Source: Temnopleurus reevesii
Taxonomy: Eukaryota; Echinodermata; Echinoidea; Temnopleuroida; Temnopleuridae
Direction: 5' to 3'
Assembly (NCBI GenBank): GCA_036244855.1
Contig: BQKZ01000543.1
Location: 28,920 to 92,919 of the forward strand
DNA length: 64,000 bases
Under the pieces are notes generated by a model. It was given only the letters and a program-made list of their open reading frames with translations. It was not told the DNA's origin and searched no databases. Shown here piece by piece: positions 60,901 to 64,000 of this stretch (positions within the stretch are counted from its first letter, which is position 1; each line of letters begins with the position of its first letter). The translations under genes and the position numbers were made by a program.

Positions 60901-63815
60901 CCCCTAAACCTCAACAACAACAATCACAATGGCAGTATCCGTACTTTCCACCAATCGGCACGGACCAACAATCATCGCTAGCCAGTTTTCTTCAAGTTTT
61001 CCAAGTTTGCAATCTCTTATATTTACAAGCTTTATTTCTTTATTTCATCATTCTTTTTTACACAAAGATATAAACAAAAGTAATAGACAGACATAGCATT
61101 ACATTTAATTGTAAAAGGATCAAACAATCTTCAAACGTCTTTTTACTAAACAATAAATAATTTTGACTAAAACATAATGAGTCTAAGCTTTTTAATACAG
61201 AAATAAGATAAATGTAAAAGTAAGAATAAAAAAAAATATTAAAGTGTAAAGCAAGCAATGTACATAATACACTTGTGACTGCATTCAGAAACATGATTGA
61301 TACATGCATCCATTTCATGTTATGAAAATTCAAAATGGCCGCCAACCTGTCTATAGTGGCCACCTGTCTATAGTGGCCACTTTTGCTGTTTCCCGTCGCT
61401 GGACGCTATAGACAGGTTTGACTGTACCTCATTCTTGATTTCAAATCCACACAAAACAAATATTTCTTAACTACTTCTTGAAACAATTCTACTGAACCTA
61501 TCAAAAGAACTAGTAAAAGATTGAAGCGGGTTAGATCCTCATTGAAAAATTCTTAAAACTAAAATAAAAATTTTAAATACACACATACACGCACACACAC
61601 ACACACTCTCAGACTCTCTCTCCCCGTCCTTTTTTTATTATGGTTCTTGACCATAACATAAATGAAATTAATCCTTGGAACAATTTGAGAACATATTTTA
61701 GAAAACAGGTACAAGGAGTATAATCCAACAAGATCAGACTTCGGTGTAAGTATGTTTAAATCTAGTCAACTAAAAGTTTTTACCTGCTATGTTTTGTCTG
61801 CTCTTCACTGACTCCCCATCGCAAGTCCACTTCATAGAGGTTGATAAAGCGAGTGCGTGCCTTGGCTCGCAGTTCCGGGAAGACAAACCGGGTCAAGAGG
61901 TCACGCTCACCGTGCATGTCACGGAATGTTGAGGAGATGAACACACGCAATGTATGGTGTCTGTGAATTTATCAAAGAAAAATACACACACAAATGAGAA
62001 TATAGAAAGTTACACATCAACAGCAAGCAGTACAGCATATTAAGCTGATTTTTTTTTTGCGGGGGGGGGTATTTTTACTAATTTTGCAACCATGAATCTA
62101 TAAATTAAATTCTCCACTCATTAGTGATCCCCATAGACTTGTGCACAATGATCTTTCAAAACCTGAAAATACAACATGCTAATAAATAAAAACGTCTGAA
62201 ATTCAGTTAATCTACTCAAATTTATGTATGCTAAATTATTAACCGTCAGAGTACATTGAAATATTATTGATAAATGAACAGAAAGTTAGCTTACATTGTC
62301 AACTTCAAAAGTAATGATTCAATATCAACTACTTAATATGCATGCACAAGTAATGAATATATAGAGCAAGTGAAAGAAAATGGATATATTACCTTCTAGT
62401 TTGCTGAGGAGCCGCGAGTGCTAGAGGTACCTCTGGTGCAACCTGGACTGCCTTCTTTGTGCTTCTGATCTGTATGATACCAATTACGGCATTTCAGAGA
62501 TTTATATTTAAATAAATTCTTAAAACATGCATAACACGTTTGAAGGTCATAAACAATGACAAATATAGAGTTATTTCATGAGAATAGTATACATTATTAA
62601 CCGTATCAGACATCTGAGCCATGTGATTTTTACACTTTATTGCCGCATAAAAGACAGAGCGGTCCATAAATTACTTTATTGCCCTCGGTCAAATGTCTAT
62701 GGGATTTTGCGTGTAAAAACAGCAGGCAATAAATTCACATGCGAAATACGCGGACCGCGATCTTGCGAGCAACCACTTTTAATTTTGCCATTGGTTTACG
62801 TGCATAAATTCAGCGCAGTTTTTGTGCATTGAGCTCGCGACGTGCCTTGTGAACTTTGACAAACATGGAAACGCCCAGTTCAAAGAAGTTTGCTTAGTTC
62901 GATGACAACGAATTCAATGGAATTTTGCAAGATAGGAATGCTGAAAATACTAATAAGGCAACTAAACAAGCAGCCAATATTCTGAAGGAATATATCGCGT
63001 AGAAACATCGTCAGCTTGATCTGGAAACTGTGGACAAAAAACTCTTGCCTCTATTCTAGCGAAATGCTGGTAAGAAATGCTGGTAAATTTACCCTTTGGG
63101 ATTTTGTGTTCGCTCTAGATATCTGATTTGGTTAATAATAACAATATGGACTATCTCTTTCGGGAGACACAACATTTATGGCCCGGAGTAGAATCGTATT
63201 GCCCTCATCTTCGACTCGGGCAGTACGATTCTACTCAGGGCCATAAATGTCGACTCGGGCAATACGATTCTACTCAGGGCCATAAAGGTTGTGTCTGCCT
63301 CAAGACTAGTCCATATTATATTATTATCACACTTCACATCTTTTTCTTTTTTTTTCATTTGTAATGAAATTCTTACTAACAAGTCAGAAAATCGTTTCAC
63401 AATTACAGTCCCATTCTTTACCCTATCAAGATCTTCAAGCTTTATCTTTTCCTTTACTCTAGGTAAAATGGACCAATATTACTGATGATGTACAATAATA
63501 ACCACACTGACAAAATGTTGTACAGAATGAAAGACAGACAGTCAATCCGAAACATCATACCTCCGGAATAGCCATAAGAGATAGATGAAAAAAACGTCAC
63601 TCTCACAACAGCCAAGAAATTTATTCTCATCAAGAAACAAACATTCAAACAAAGCACTAACCTTGATATCATCAAGCTTATAGACCTTATCAATGTTCTG
63701 CACATGAGTAACCTGTCCAGTGTCTCCTCTCTCAGCAATAAATCGCAGGATCTGGTCGCTATATCCGGCAATGTAGATGTCATTTGGGTGGGATGGAGTG
63801 GCAGATGTTGACATG
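5121..63815 (-). CDS. TEP1: TEP1 (telomerase-associated protein 1 / vault component), 3' two thirds of gene, 38 exons in window
   Basis: Seen: 38 exons joined by GT-AG introns in consistent phase encode about 1841 residues before a TAA at 5121-5123. Rough window residue positions: family-typical segment [19 protein letters not shown] (1-51), DUF4062 with [16 protein letters not shown] and [10 protein letters not shown] (77-295), NACHT with Walker A GKQGCGKT near 346 and Walker B-like VIVIDG, a helical linker to about 854, then about 19-20 WD40 repeats ending in [14 protein letters not shown]. Known: vertebrate TEP1 has TROVE, DUF4062, NACHT and WD40 in this order, binds telomerase RNA and vault RNA, and is a vault protein. 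Inferred: TROVE lies upstream beyond 64000. Gene-level assignment is strong because both the short segment before DUF4062 and the C-terminus match TEP1 rather than NWD1, APAF1 or other STAND proteins. Oddities: an in-frame TAG at 56115-56117 and two terminal introns of about 15 kb. Confidence 0.93.
9995..10150. repeat. Dispersed repeat, family C, copy 1
   Basis: Shares ACAATTCATGAG, AAAGCCAAAGAGC, TCTGAAAATAT and TCATAT..CACATG in order with 56935-57055. Confidence 0.6.
12140..12359. mobile_element. MITE-like element, family A, copy 1
   Basis: Ends GGGTTTACT and AGTAAACC are inverted. The interior (AAGCTTGCC, AGGCTTGCC, ATTGTAGTTCAATTGTT) is shared with 24455-24662. No coding capacity. Confidence 0.65.
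13311..13450 (+). mobile_element. tRNA-like SINE fragment
   Basis: A perfect pol III B box (GGTTCGAAACC, near 13406-13416) lies about 70-80 bases after a GC-rich duplicated segment (GCCGTGGCGT twice) that could be a decayed A box. The fragment is much more GC-rich than its surroundings. No proper tRNA cloverleaf can be drawn. Confidence 0.45.
18430..18583. other. Assembly gap (154 N)
   Basis: Run of N. Sequence to its right (to about 18740) looks like a dispersed repeat but I could not confirm a second copy in the window. Confidence 0.99.
21025..21126 (-). CDS. TEP1: TEP1 exon w37: penultimate coding exon, WD40 repeat
   Basis: 34 codons, phase 0-0: [20 protein letters not shown] then [12 protein letters not shown]. 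Human: GSVTALHVLPELLVTASKDRDVKLWER. It sits alone between two introns of about 15 kb. Acceptor CATACAG|ATG, donor CAG|GTAATT. Confidence 0.95.
24455..24662. mobile_element. MITE-like element, family A, copy 2
   Basis: Shares with 12140-12359 the blocks AAGCTTGCC, AGGCTTGCC and ATTGTAGTTCAATTGTT in the same order and spacing. Its right terminus has decayed. Confidence 0.6.
28161..28330. mobile_element. MITE-like element, family B, copy 1
   Basis: 170 bp bounded by exact inverted termini GGTGTTGTTCAAAA / TTTTGAACAACACC. The interior has TGTTAAATGCGCATACC and AACGTGCCAAT. A related copy lies at 43952-44116. Confidence 0.8.
31321..31990 (+). mobile_element. GGAC-minisatellite TIR repeat, copy 1
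   Basis: Begins with hairpin TCGACCGCGCACGGTCGA and TTTATGCCTCCGCCA and ends TGGCGGAGGCATAAA, an exact inverted match, so the element has terminal inverted repeats. Inside are CTTTGACC repeats and a (GGAC)n tract near 31887-31934. The right end also folds as GCCTCCG...CGGAGGC. No transposase ORF; non-autonomous. Confidence 0.85.
36063..36242 (-). CDS. TEP1: TEP1 exon w36: degenerate WD40 blade
   Basis: 60 codons, phase 0-0: [20 protein letters not shown], then [20 protein letters not shown] and SVKVIRQ. Acceptor ACTCTCCAG|AAA, donor CAG|GTAAGA. The next exon is 14.9 kb away. Confidence 0.92.
36947..37034 (-). CDS. TEP1: TEP1 exon w35: degenerate WD40 blade
   Basis: Encodes [20 protein letters not shown] and GTVVFGRE, similar in position to human LGVLTSLDWAPDGHFLILAKADLKLL. 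Acceptor TTTATAG|G, donor GAG|GTAAGT, ending in phase 0. Confidence 0.9.
37451..37618 (-). CDS. TEP1: TEP1 exon w34: WD40-like repeat
   Basis: Encodes [20 protein letters not shown] and [19 protein letters not shown] degenerate blade followed by a basic stretch. Acceptor ATTGCAG|G, donor AAAGC|GTAAGT. Confidence 0.9.
37640..38102. repeat. Old intronic tandem duplication, copy 1
   Basis: Matches 38221-38715 along its length with many substitutions and indels; shared blocks include GTGGTTCAACAATT-like, AACATCCATTCCATTAA and AGCTGAGAAG. Intron between exons w33 and w34. No exon is duplicated. Confidence 0.75.
38221..38715. repeat. Old intronic tandem duplication, copy 2
   Basis: Diverged partner of 37640-38102, starting about 20 bases after an N at 38202. 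Divergence looks greater than allelic, favouring a true tandem duplication, although the N leaves the join uncertain. Confidence 0.7.
38749..38882 (-). CDS. TEP1: TEP1 exon w33: WD40 repeat
   Basis: Encodes [20 protein letters not shown] and [17 protein letters not shown] (human SAAVTAVAWAPDGSMAVSGNQAGELILWQEA region). Acceptor AACTAG|GCT, donor ACTCT|GTAAGT, ending two bases into a Leu codon. Confidence 0.93.
39480..39539. repeat. 20-bp tandem repeat, three units
   Basis: Three copies of a 20-bp unit beginning GAAAAAATCCTACTAAA, the last one diverged. Intronic, between exons w32 and w33. Confidence 0.85.
39569..39650 (-). CDS. TEP1: TEP1 exon w32: WD40 repeat, end
   Basis: Encodes [18 protein letters not shown] and TLLHSWK. 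It closes the repeat begun in the previous exon and opens the next. Acceptor GATCAG|G, donor AAG|GTAGGA, ending in phase 0. Confidence 0.9.
40047..40141 (-). CDS. TEP1: TEP1 exon w31: WD40 repeat, first part
   Basis: Encodes [20 protein letters not shown] and NFAITASR, completed by NGSACLWKM in the next exon. Acceptor TATTACAG|CTC, donor AGCAG|GTCAGA with a split Arg codon. Confidence 0.93.
40699..40818 (-). CDS. TEP1: TEP1 exon w30: WD40 repeat
   Basis: A 40-codon, phase 0-0 single-repeat exon: [20 protein letters not shown] and [16 protein letters not shown]. Matches human TLLGHSGPVRAAAVS...LTASEDGSVRLWQVP. Acceptor TATTTCAG|AGC, donor CAG|GTCAGT. Confidence 0.96.
41908..41976 (-). CDS. 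TEP1: TEP1 exon w29: small in-frame insertion (putative)
   Basis: A 69-nt, phase 0-0 open segment with good splice sites (TCTCAAG|GTC, ACT|GTGAGT) encoding [20 protein letters not shown] plus SST. Not recognised in vertebrate TEP1. Being symmetric, it could be skipped without harming the frame, so it may be an alternative exon. It would extend the loop between two propeller repeats. Confidence 0.6.
42121..42299. mobile_element. Tc1/mariner-pogo-type MITE
   Basis: 179 bp bounded by inverted repeats of about 25 bp, TACAGTCAACCTTGCCTAAG and its reverse complement, with TA at both ends as expected for a TA target duplication. The interior has repeated AAGTCAAAT/AAGTCGAAG motifs. No ORF. Intron between exons w28 and w29. 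Confidence 0.9.
42415..42617 (-). CDS. TEP1: TEP1 exon w28: acidic insertion and WD40 end
   Basis: Begins with an acidic stretch ([14 protein letters not shown]), then a Lys/Glu-rich helix ([15 protein letters not shown]), then a WD40 end, [18 protein letters not shown]. Human TEP1 has a shorter loop here (MEPRAAGQPGSELLVVTVGLDGATRLW). The acidic Ser/Asp block resembles casein-kinase-2 type sites (inference). Acceptor CCTAAG|CT, donor CAG|GTATAC. Confidence 0.9.
42715..43060. repeat. (TCA)n / (CCA)n imperfect microsatellite
   Basis: Pure CAT units near 42721-42752, then long degenerate CAC/CAT/ATC triplets. Open frames here are repeat artefacts. Confidence 0.9.
43034..43130 (-). pseudogene. 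Decayed copy of TEP1 exon w27 (copy 4)
   Basis: Minus strand reads [18 protein letters not shown] then PKINKVAR and a stop, closely matching exon w27 ([25 protein letters not shown]). It keeps the upstream half of the exon, unlike the other copies, but has lost the splice donor. Confidence 0.8.
43154..43227. other. Assembly gap (74 N) within CAC microsatellite
   Basis: Run of N followed directly by a (CAC)n tract to about 43300; the array length is unresolved. Confidence 0.99.
43310..43388 (-). pseudogene. Partial copy of TEP1 exon w27 end (copy 3)
   Basis: Minus strand encodes [18 protein letters not shown] then MKKTG, followed by a GTAGGA donor at the same position as in the real exon. 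No clear acceptor upstream, so not proposed as an expressed exon. Confidence 0.75.
43480..43560 (-). pseudogene. Partial copy of TEP1 exon w27 end (copy 2)
   Basis: Minus strand encodes [18 protein letters not shown] then MKETG and the same GTAAGC donor as exon w27. The unit of about 180 bp also includes intron sequence (CCAATGGTGCC, ACACCAACACA) repeated next to the real exon. Confidence 0.8.
43657..43792 (-). CDS. TEP1: TEP1 exon w27: WD40 repeat (source of intronic copies)
   Basis: Encodes [20 protein letters not shown] and [20 protein letters not shown]. Acceptor CTCTGCAG|CAT, donor ACAG|GTAAGC, ending one base into a codon. Three further partial copies of this exon lie in the following intron (43034-43560), each still resembling the GH-QKVNKVD segment. 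Confidence 0.93.
43952..44116. mobile_element. MITE-like element, family B, copy 2
   Basis: Shares AACGTGCCAAT, TTGTTAAATGCGCATACC and the right terminus TTTTGAACAACACC with 28161-28330. The left terminus has diverged. Lies in the intron between TEP1 exons w26 and w27. Confidence 0.75.
44325..44432 (-). CDS. TEP1: TEP1 exon w26: WD40 repeat
   Basis: 36 codons, phase 0-0: [19 protein letters not shown] closes one repeat and [14 protein letters not shown] opens the next. Acceptor CTTGTAG|GCC, donor TCG|GTAAGG. Confidence 0.95.
44775..44897 (-). CDS. TEP1: TEP1 exon w25: WD40, [10 protein letters not shown] motif
   Basis: 41 codons, phase 0-0: [17 protein letters not shown], then [20 protein letters not shown]. 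Human TEP1 has HRDWVTGCAW at the same place. The leading ATG is internal to the protein. Acceptor TTTCAG|ATG, donor CTG|GTAAAG. Confidence 0.95.
45350..45452 (-). CDS. TEP1: TEP1 exon w24: WD40 repeat, first part
   Basis: Encodes [20 protein letters not shown] and LVLGTRDA, continued by LFKYDIRDG in the next exon (human: CCSFSTDGGSLATGGRDRSLLCWDVR). Acceptor CATACAG|G, donor GCA|GTAAGT. Confidence 0.92.
45927..46102 (-). CDS. TEP1: TEP1 exon w23: degenerate WD40 repeat
   Basis: Encodes [20 protein letters not shown] and [10 protein letters not shown]. Acceptor ATTTTTAG|ATT, donor GGCGG|GTATGT, ending two bases into a Gly codon completed by the next exon. Confidence 0.9.
46665..46925 (-). CDS. 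TEP1: TEP1 exon w22: end of one WD40 repeat and two more
   Basis: 87 codons, phase 0-0. Begins [13 protein letters not shown], then [20 protein letters not shown], then [10 protein letters not shown]...[11 protein letters not shown]. Acceptor GTAATAG|ATT, donor GTG|GTTAGT. The last repeats are degenerate, as in vertebrate TEP1. Confidence 0.93.
46972..47666 (+). mobile_element. GGAC-minisatellite TIR repeat, copy 2
   Basis: Same termini and interior as 31321-31990, high identity, same orientation. The GGAC tract is longer and mixed with GCAC units (47533-47611). Lies in the intron between TEP1 exons w21 and w22. Confidence 0.85.
47973..48071 (-). CDS. TEP1: TEP1 exon w21: WD40 repeat, first part
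   Basis: 33 codons, phase 0-0: [19 protein letters not shown] and [12 protein letters not shown], completed by IW at the start of the next exon. Introns on both sides contain copies of the GGAC-type TIR repeat (48293-48875 and 46972-47666). Confidence 0.93.
48293..48875 (+). mobile_element. GGAC-minisatellite TIR repeat, copy 3
   Basis: Shorter copy with an internal deletion near 48368. Its minisatellite has become (GCAC)n at 48792-48821. It lies only about 630 bp from copy 2, in the intron between TEP1 exons w20 and w21. Confidence 0.85.
49098..49217 (-). CDS. TEP1: TEP1 exon w20: WD40 repeat
   Basis: A 40-codon, phase 0-0 exon that equals one WD40 repeat: [20 protein letters not shown] then [19 protein letters not shown]. 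Acceptor ATTGCAG|GTC, donor CAG|GTTAGT. One-exon-per-repeat organisation suggests past exon duplication. Confidence 0.96.
49617..49872 (-). CDS. TEP1: TEP1 exon w19: two WD40 repeats
   Basis: 85 codons with two repeats: [11 protein letters not shown]...[11 protein letters not shown] and [20 protein letters not shown] followed by TLKIWDT. The human counterpart includes NCVAFHPEGQVIATGSWAG. The acceptor sequence TGTAGAG offers two AGs; only the first keeps the frame. Donor GCT|GTAAGT. Confidence 0.95.
50283..50407 (-). CDS. TEP1: TEP1 exon w18: WD40 repeat
   Basis: A full repeat: [33 protein letters not shown]. The GH start and WD end are classical. Acceptor TTCCCCAG|GAG, donor TTTAG|GTTAGT, leaving a split Arg codon. 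Confidence 0.95.
50838..50933 (-). CDS. TEP1: TEP1 exon w17: first WD40 repeat
   Basis: 32 codons, phase 0 at both ends. Encodes [19 protein letters not shown] and [10 protein letters not shown], the start of the propeller (human AVAFSTNGQRAAVGTANGTVYLLDL). Acceptor CATATAG|GCT, donor AAG|GTATAG. Confidence 0.92.
51523..51804 (-). CDS. TEP1: TEP1 exon w16: pre-propeller helices
   Basis: Largest exon in the window, 94 codons, phase 0 at both ends. Contains [20 protein letters not shown] and [10 protein letters not shown], matching human FLRQQASILSQYPRLLPQQAANQPLDS. It ends with MTLTGFTD just before the first WD40 strand. Acceptor ATGACAG|GCA, donor GAT|GTACGT. Confidence 0.93.
51837..52210. 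repeat. (ATC)n imperfect microsatellite
   Basis: About 370 bp of CAT/ATC/CTC triplets with an inverted switch to ATG units at 51911-51940, so part can fold back. Intron between exons w15 and w16. Poly-Met/Asp/Ile open frames here are artefacts. Confidence 0.95.
52330..52529 (-). CDS. TEP1: TEP1 exon w15: helical linker with LPYHL-like motif
   Basis: Encodes [19 protein letters not shown], matching human ALGDLPYHLLQSGNRGLLSK, a conserved landmark between NACHT and WD40 repeats. Acceptor GATGTAG|GT, donor CAG|GTAATG, ending in phase 0. Confidence 0.93.
52938..53047 (-). CDS. TEP1: TEP1 exon w14: helical linker
   Basis: Encodes [20 protein letters not shown] and [11 protein letters not shown], comparable to the human LPDGPLRTAAKRCY...HILIAAQLW segment. 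Acceptor TTTGCAG|T, donor GCAG|GTAAAG, with split codons at both ends fitting the neighbours. Confidence 0.88.
53439..53619 (-). CDS. TEP1: TEP1 exon w13: helical linker
   Basis: Encodes [19 protein letters not shown] and [18 protein letters not shown]. The YxxxLHxLL and LVxxIRSLL patterns match vertebrate TEP1 (LTVDQLHGVLSV, LVQSLRSLLG). Acceptor TATTTCAG|GA, donor CATAG|GTGAGA. Confidence 0.9.
54079..54211 (-). CDS. TEP1: TEP1 exon w12: NACHT winged-helix region
   Basis: Encodes [18 protein letters not shown] and [11 protein letters not shown], equivalent to human LLLQHILSTLEKEHG...ALTALEVTRSG. Acceptor TTTCTGCAG|GTT, donor GATG|GTAGGC, ending one base into a Gly codon. Confidence 0.93.
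54674..54766 (-). CDS. TEP1: TEP1 exon w11: NACHT-associated helices
   Basis: 31 codons, phase 0 at both ends: [20 protein letters not shown] then [11 protein letters not shown]. Matches human MRLLLVKRESGRPLYLRLVTDHLRLF. Acceptor TATTGCAG|ATG, donor GAG|GTTGGT. Confidence 0.93.
55161..55337 (-). CDS. TEP1: TEP1 exon w10: NACHT sensor region
   Basis: 59 codons, phase 0 at both ends. Encodes NVLFVLSAV (sensor-like strand), [20 protein letters not shown] and [13 protein letters not shown]; the ESPFNNQ motif is identical in vertebrate TEP1. Acceptor CCCTCAG|AAT, donor CAG|GTAGGT. Confidence 0.95.
55995..56148 (-). CDS. TEP1: TEP1 exon w9: NACHT Walker B, contains in-frame TAG
   Basis: Encodes [10 protein letters not shown], then TAG at 56115-56117, then [18 protein letters not shown] (Walker B-like) and [10 protein letters not shown]. 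Sequence on both sides of the TAG aligns with vertebrate TEP1 (SLVWELQQRLL ... VLIIDG ... DWIPKKLP), with spacing kept to within a residue or two. The proximal acceptor is AAACAG|G, in phase with exon w8. A second acceptor with a better pyrimidine tract ends exactly at the TAG (exon would start 56114) but shifts the frame to a TGA 13 codons on. So the model carries a premature stop. It may be a sequencing error, a null allele, or a real lesion. Confidence 0.85.
56606..56769 (-). CDS. TEP1: TEP1 exon w8: NACHT, strand after P-loop
   Basis: Encodes [20 protein letters not shown] followed by [20 protein letters not shown], equivalent to the human LVFFHFSGARPDQGLALTLLRRLC region. Acceptor CCTCAAG|GCA, donor TACAA|GTAAGA. 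It ends two bases into a Lys codon; the frame would hit TAA immediately if not spliced. Confidence 0.92.
56935..57055. repeat. Dispersed repeat, family C, copy 2
   Basis: Partner of 9995-10150, in the intron just downstream of TEP1 exon w7. No coding content. Confidence 0.6.
57130..57312 (-). CDS. TEP1: TEP1 exon w7: NACHT Walker A
   Basis: 61 codons, phase 0 at both ends. Encodes [18 protein letters not shown] followed by [17 protein letters not shown], a complete Walker A (GxxGxGKT) P-loop for nucleotide binding in the NACHT ATPase. Acceptor ATTAAAG|GGT, donor CTG|GTGAGT. Confidence 0.96.
57753..57873 (-). CDS. TEP1: TEP1 exon w6: end of DUF4062, YPCHFGG motif
   Basis: Encodes [18 protein letters not shown] and [20 protein letters not shown], matching the human RYPCEWGG...GLEEFGQLVLQDVWNMI region. 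The acceptor at 57874-57875 is preceded (on the minus strand) by an unusually long pyrimidine tract. Donor GAAGAT|GTAAGA, ending in phase 0. Confidence 0.95.
57876..58216. repeat. Long purine tract (GAGG/GGGA) abutting exon w6
   Basis: About 340 bases of G/A-rich plus strand with few interruptions, ending next to the 3' splice site of exon w6. On the transcribed minus sense this is a C/U-rich tract directly before the acceptor. Long open frames of Ser/Pro/Leu across it are composition artefacts. Confidence 0.9.
58525..58638 (-). CDS. TEP1: TEP1 exon w5: DUF4062, charged helix
   Basis: 114-nt exon, acceptor CTATCAG|G, donor GATGG|GTGAGT. Encodes [20 protein letters not shown] then [15 protein letters not shown]. 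It corresponds to the helix region of vertebrate TEP1 leading to the YPCxWGG motif, which here is split across the next junction. Confidence 0.9.
59167..59409 (-). CDS. TEP1: TEP1 exon w4: DUF4062 core
   Basis: Encodes [26 protein letters not shown] and [14 protein letters not shown], closely matching vertebrate TEP1 ([25 protein letters not shown] region). Acceptor TTTCAG|C, donor ATCAA|GTGAGT. The preceding 2.4-kb intron contains the TIR element at 60086-61426. Confidence 0.95.
60086..61426. mobile_element. 1.34-kb Tigger/pogo-like TIR element
   Basis: Starts TACAGTCAAACCTGTC and ends GACAGGTTTGACTGTA, exact inverted termini with TA at both ends. Subterminal arms carry repeated CTATAGCGGCCACCTGT-type units on both sides. 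The interior is AT-rich with no transposase ORF. It sits in the intron between TEP1 exons w3 and w4. Confidence 0.9.
61581..61625. repeat. (CA)n/(CT)n microsatellite
   Basis: Short CA tract followed by CT-rich sequence, intronic. Confidence 0.9.
61784..61960 (-). CDS. TEP1: TEP1 exon w3: start of DUF4062
   Basis: Encodes the DUF4062 signature: [19 protein letters not shown] near the start and [17 protein letters not shown] near the end. Vertebrate TEP1 has the same [16 protein letters not shown] and DLRWGV motifs. Acceptor TTCACAG|A, donor AGCAG|GTAAAA, with a split Arg codon at the start and a split Ser codon at the end. DUF4062 is a Rossmann-like domain often placed before NACHT in STAND proteins. 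Confidence 0.95.
62393..62469 (-). CDS. TEP1: TEP1 exon w2: basic/Ala-Pro linker
   Basis: Short 77-nt exon with acceptor ATACAG|ATC and donor AG|GTAATA. It starts in phase 0 and ends two bases into an Arg codon completed by the next exon. It encodes a low-complexity linker ([20 protein letters not shown]). Recognised by phase fit and splice sites rather than strong similarity. Confidence 0.78.
62659..62758. repeat. Imperfect inverted repeat around 50 bp spacer
   Basis: Arms begin GCGGTCC and end GGACCGC with further matching TTTATTGCC / GGCAATAAA inside. Local GC content is higher than the surroundings. It lies just upstream of the decayed ORF at 62865. Confidence 0.6.
62865..63059 (+). pseudogene. 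Decayed N-terminus of Crypton/DUF3504-type recombinase-like ORF
   Basis: An ATG frame reads [10 protein letters not shown], stop, then [20 protein letters not shown] and YIA, stop, [18 protein letters not shown], stop. The pattern of a DxxNTxxATxxAxxxxxEY helix followed by LxxLLxxF resembles the N-terminal domain found in Crypton-derived tyrosine-recombinase-like proteins (recalled pattern, not searched). Three stops in 65 codons show it is broken. It lies antisense in the TEP1 intron w1-w2. Confidence 0.45.
63144..63316. repeat. Foldback palindrome with internal 37-bp direct repeat
   Basis: Left arm ATATGGACTA...GAGACACAAC..TTTATGGCCC.GAGTAGAATCGTATTGCCC pairs with the right arm ending GTTGTGTCTGCC...TAGTCCATAT. 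The segment ACGATTCTACTCAGGGCC is present twice in the right arm. Total about 170 bp. Confidence 0.85.
63662..63815 (-). CDS. TEP1: TEP1 exon w1: segment before DUF4062
   Basis: First exon visible in the window. The acceptor follows a pyrimidine stretch ending CCTCCAG; the donor is AAG|GTTAGT. It enters with one base of a split codon and ends in phase 0. It encodes [20 protein letters not shown] and then [10 protein letters not shown], a segment typical of TEP1 between the vWA-like region and DUF4062. The ATG inside this exon is not proposed as the start, since the phase shows the frame continuing from an upstream exon. Confidence 0.88.
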
Positions 63816-64000
63816 CTGGAGGACAAGTGGATTCAAATTTTGTTGGAGAAGCTTCTTAAGGTAGCCTGAACTGACAAAGGTTTCAAATATCTATAAACAA
63901 TTCTTGGAAAGCCCCGCCCCCCTCCCCCCACCCTCATTAACAAGCACAGATTATATTTCTAAAATTCTCCCATTGTAGATTTTAAGAAACTTTTGATGCT

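Noticed and set aside
5121..63815. Assignment to NWD1, APAF1 or a generic NLR instead of TEP1
   Set aside because: The segment before DUF4062 (DQILRFIAE), ESPFNNQ, the MPYHL landmark, [10 protein letters not shown] and the C-terminal [12 protein letters not shown] all match TEP1 specifically.

Overview
The window is eukaryotic nuclear DNA: AT-rich, intron-dominated, with no bacterial-style gene packing. It holds one recognisable gene, an animal TEP1 (telomerase-associated protein 1, also a vault-particle component), on the minus strand. I could join 38 exons from 63815 down to the stop codon at 5121. Every intron is GT-AG and the reading phase closes across every junction. The joined frame gives about 1841 residues with the order DUF4062, NACHT ATPase, helical linker, about 19-20 WD40 repeats. 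This matches the last two thirds of vertebrate TEP1 and ends with the family's typical C-terminus. The N-terminal TROVE and vWA-like parts must lie beyond 64000. tRNA-derived SINEs, many small inverted-repeat DNA elements and a TIR element with GGAC minisatellites suggest a marine deuterostome invertebrate. An echinoderm such as a sea urchin is most likely, but that is an inference.

Layout. 1-4690: 3' flanking DNA with a trinucleotide array, two SINE copies, inverted-repeat fragments and a suspicious duplicated block around an N. 4691-5240: likely 3' UTR and last coding exon. 5241-21024 and 21127-36062: two introns of about 15 kb isolating the last two coding exons, filled with unique AT-rich DNA and scattered repeats. 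36063-51804: 20 closely spaced exons carrying the WD40 propellers and the end of the linker. 51523-58638: linker, NACHT ATPase and the end of DUF4062. 58525-63815: DUF4062 and the exons before it, with a 1.34 kb TIR element and a decayed recombinase-like ORF in the introns.

Points of note. The conserved NACHT exon at 55995-56148 has an in-frame TAG. The WD40 exon at 43657-43792 has been partly copied at least three times inside its own downstream intron, with splice donors kept. A roughly 340-bp purine strand abuts a 3' splice site, so the transcript carries a giant pyrimidine tract there. Two single-N positions mark suspicious duplications. No second protein-coding gene, tRNA gene, rRNA gene or CRISPR array is supported.
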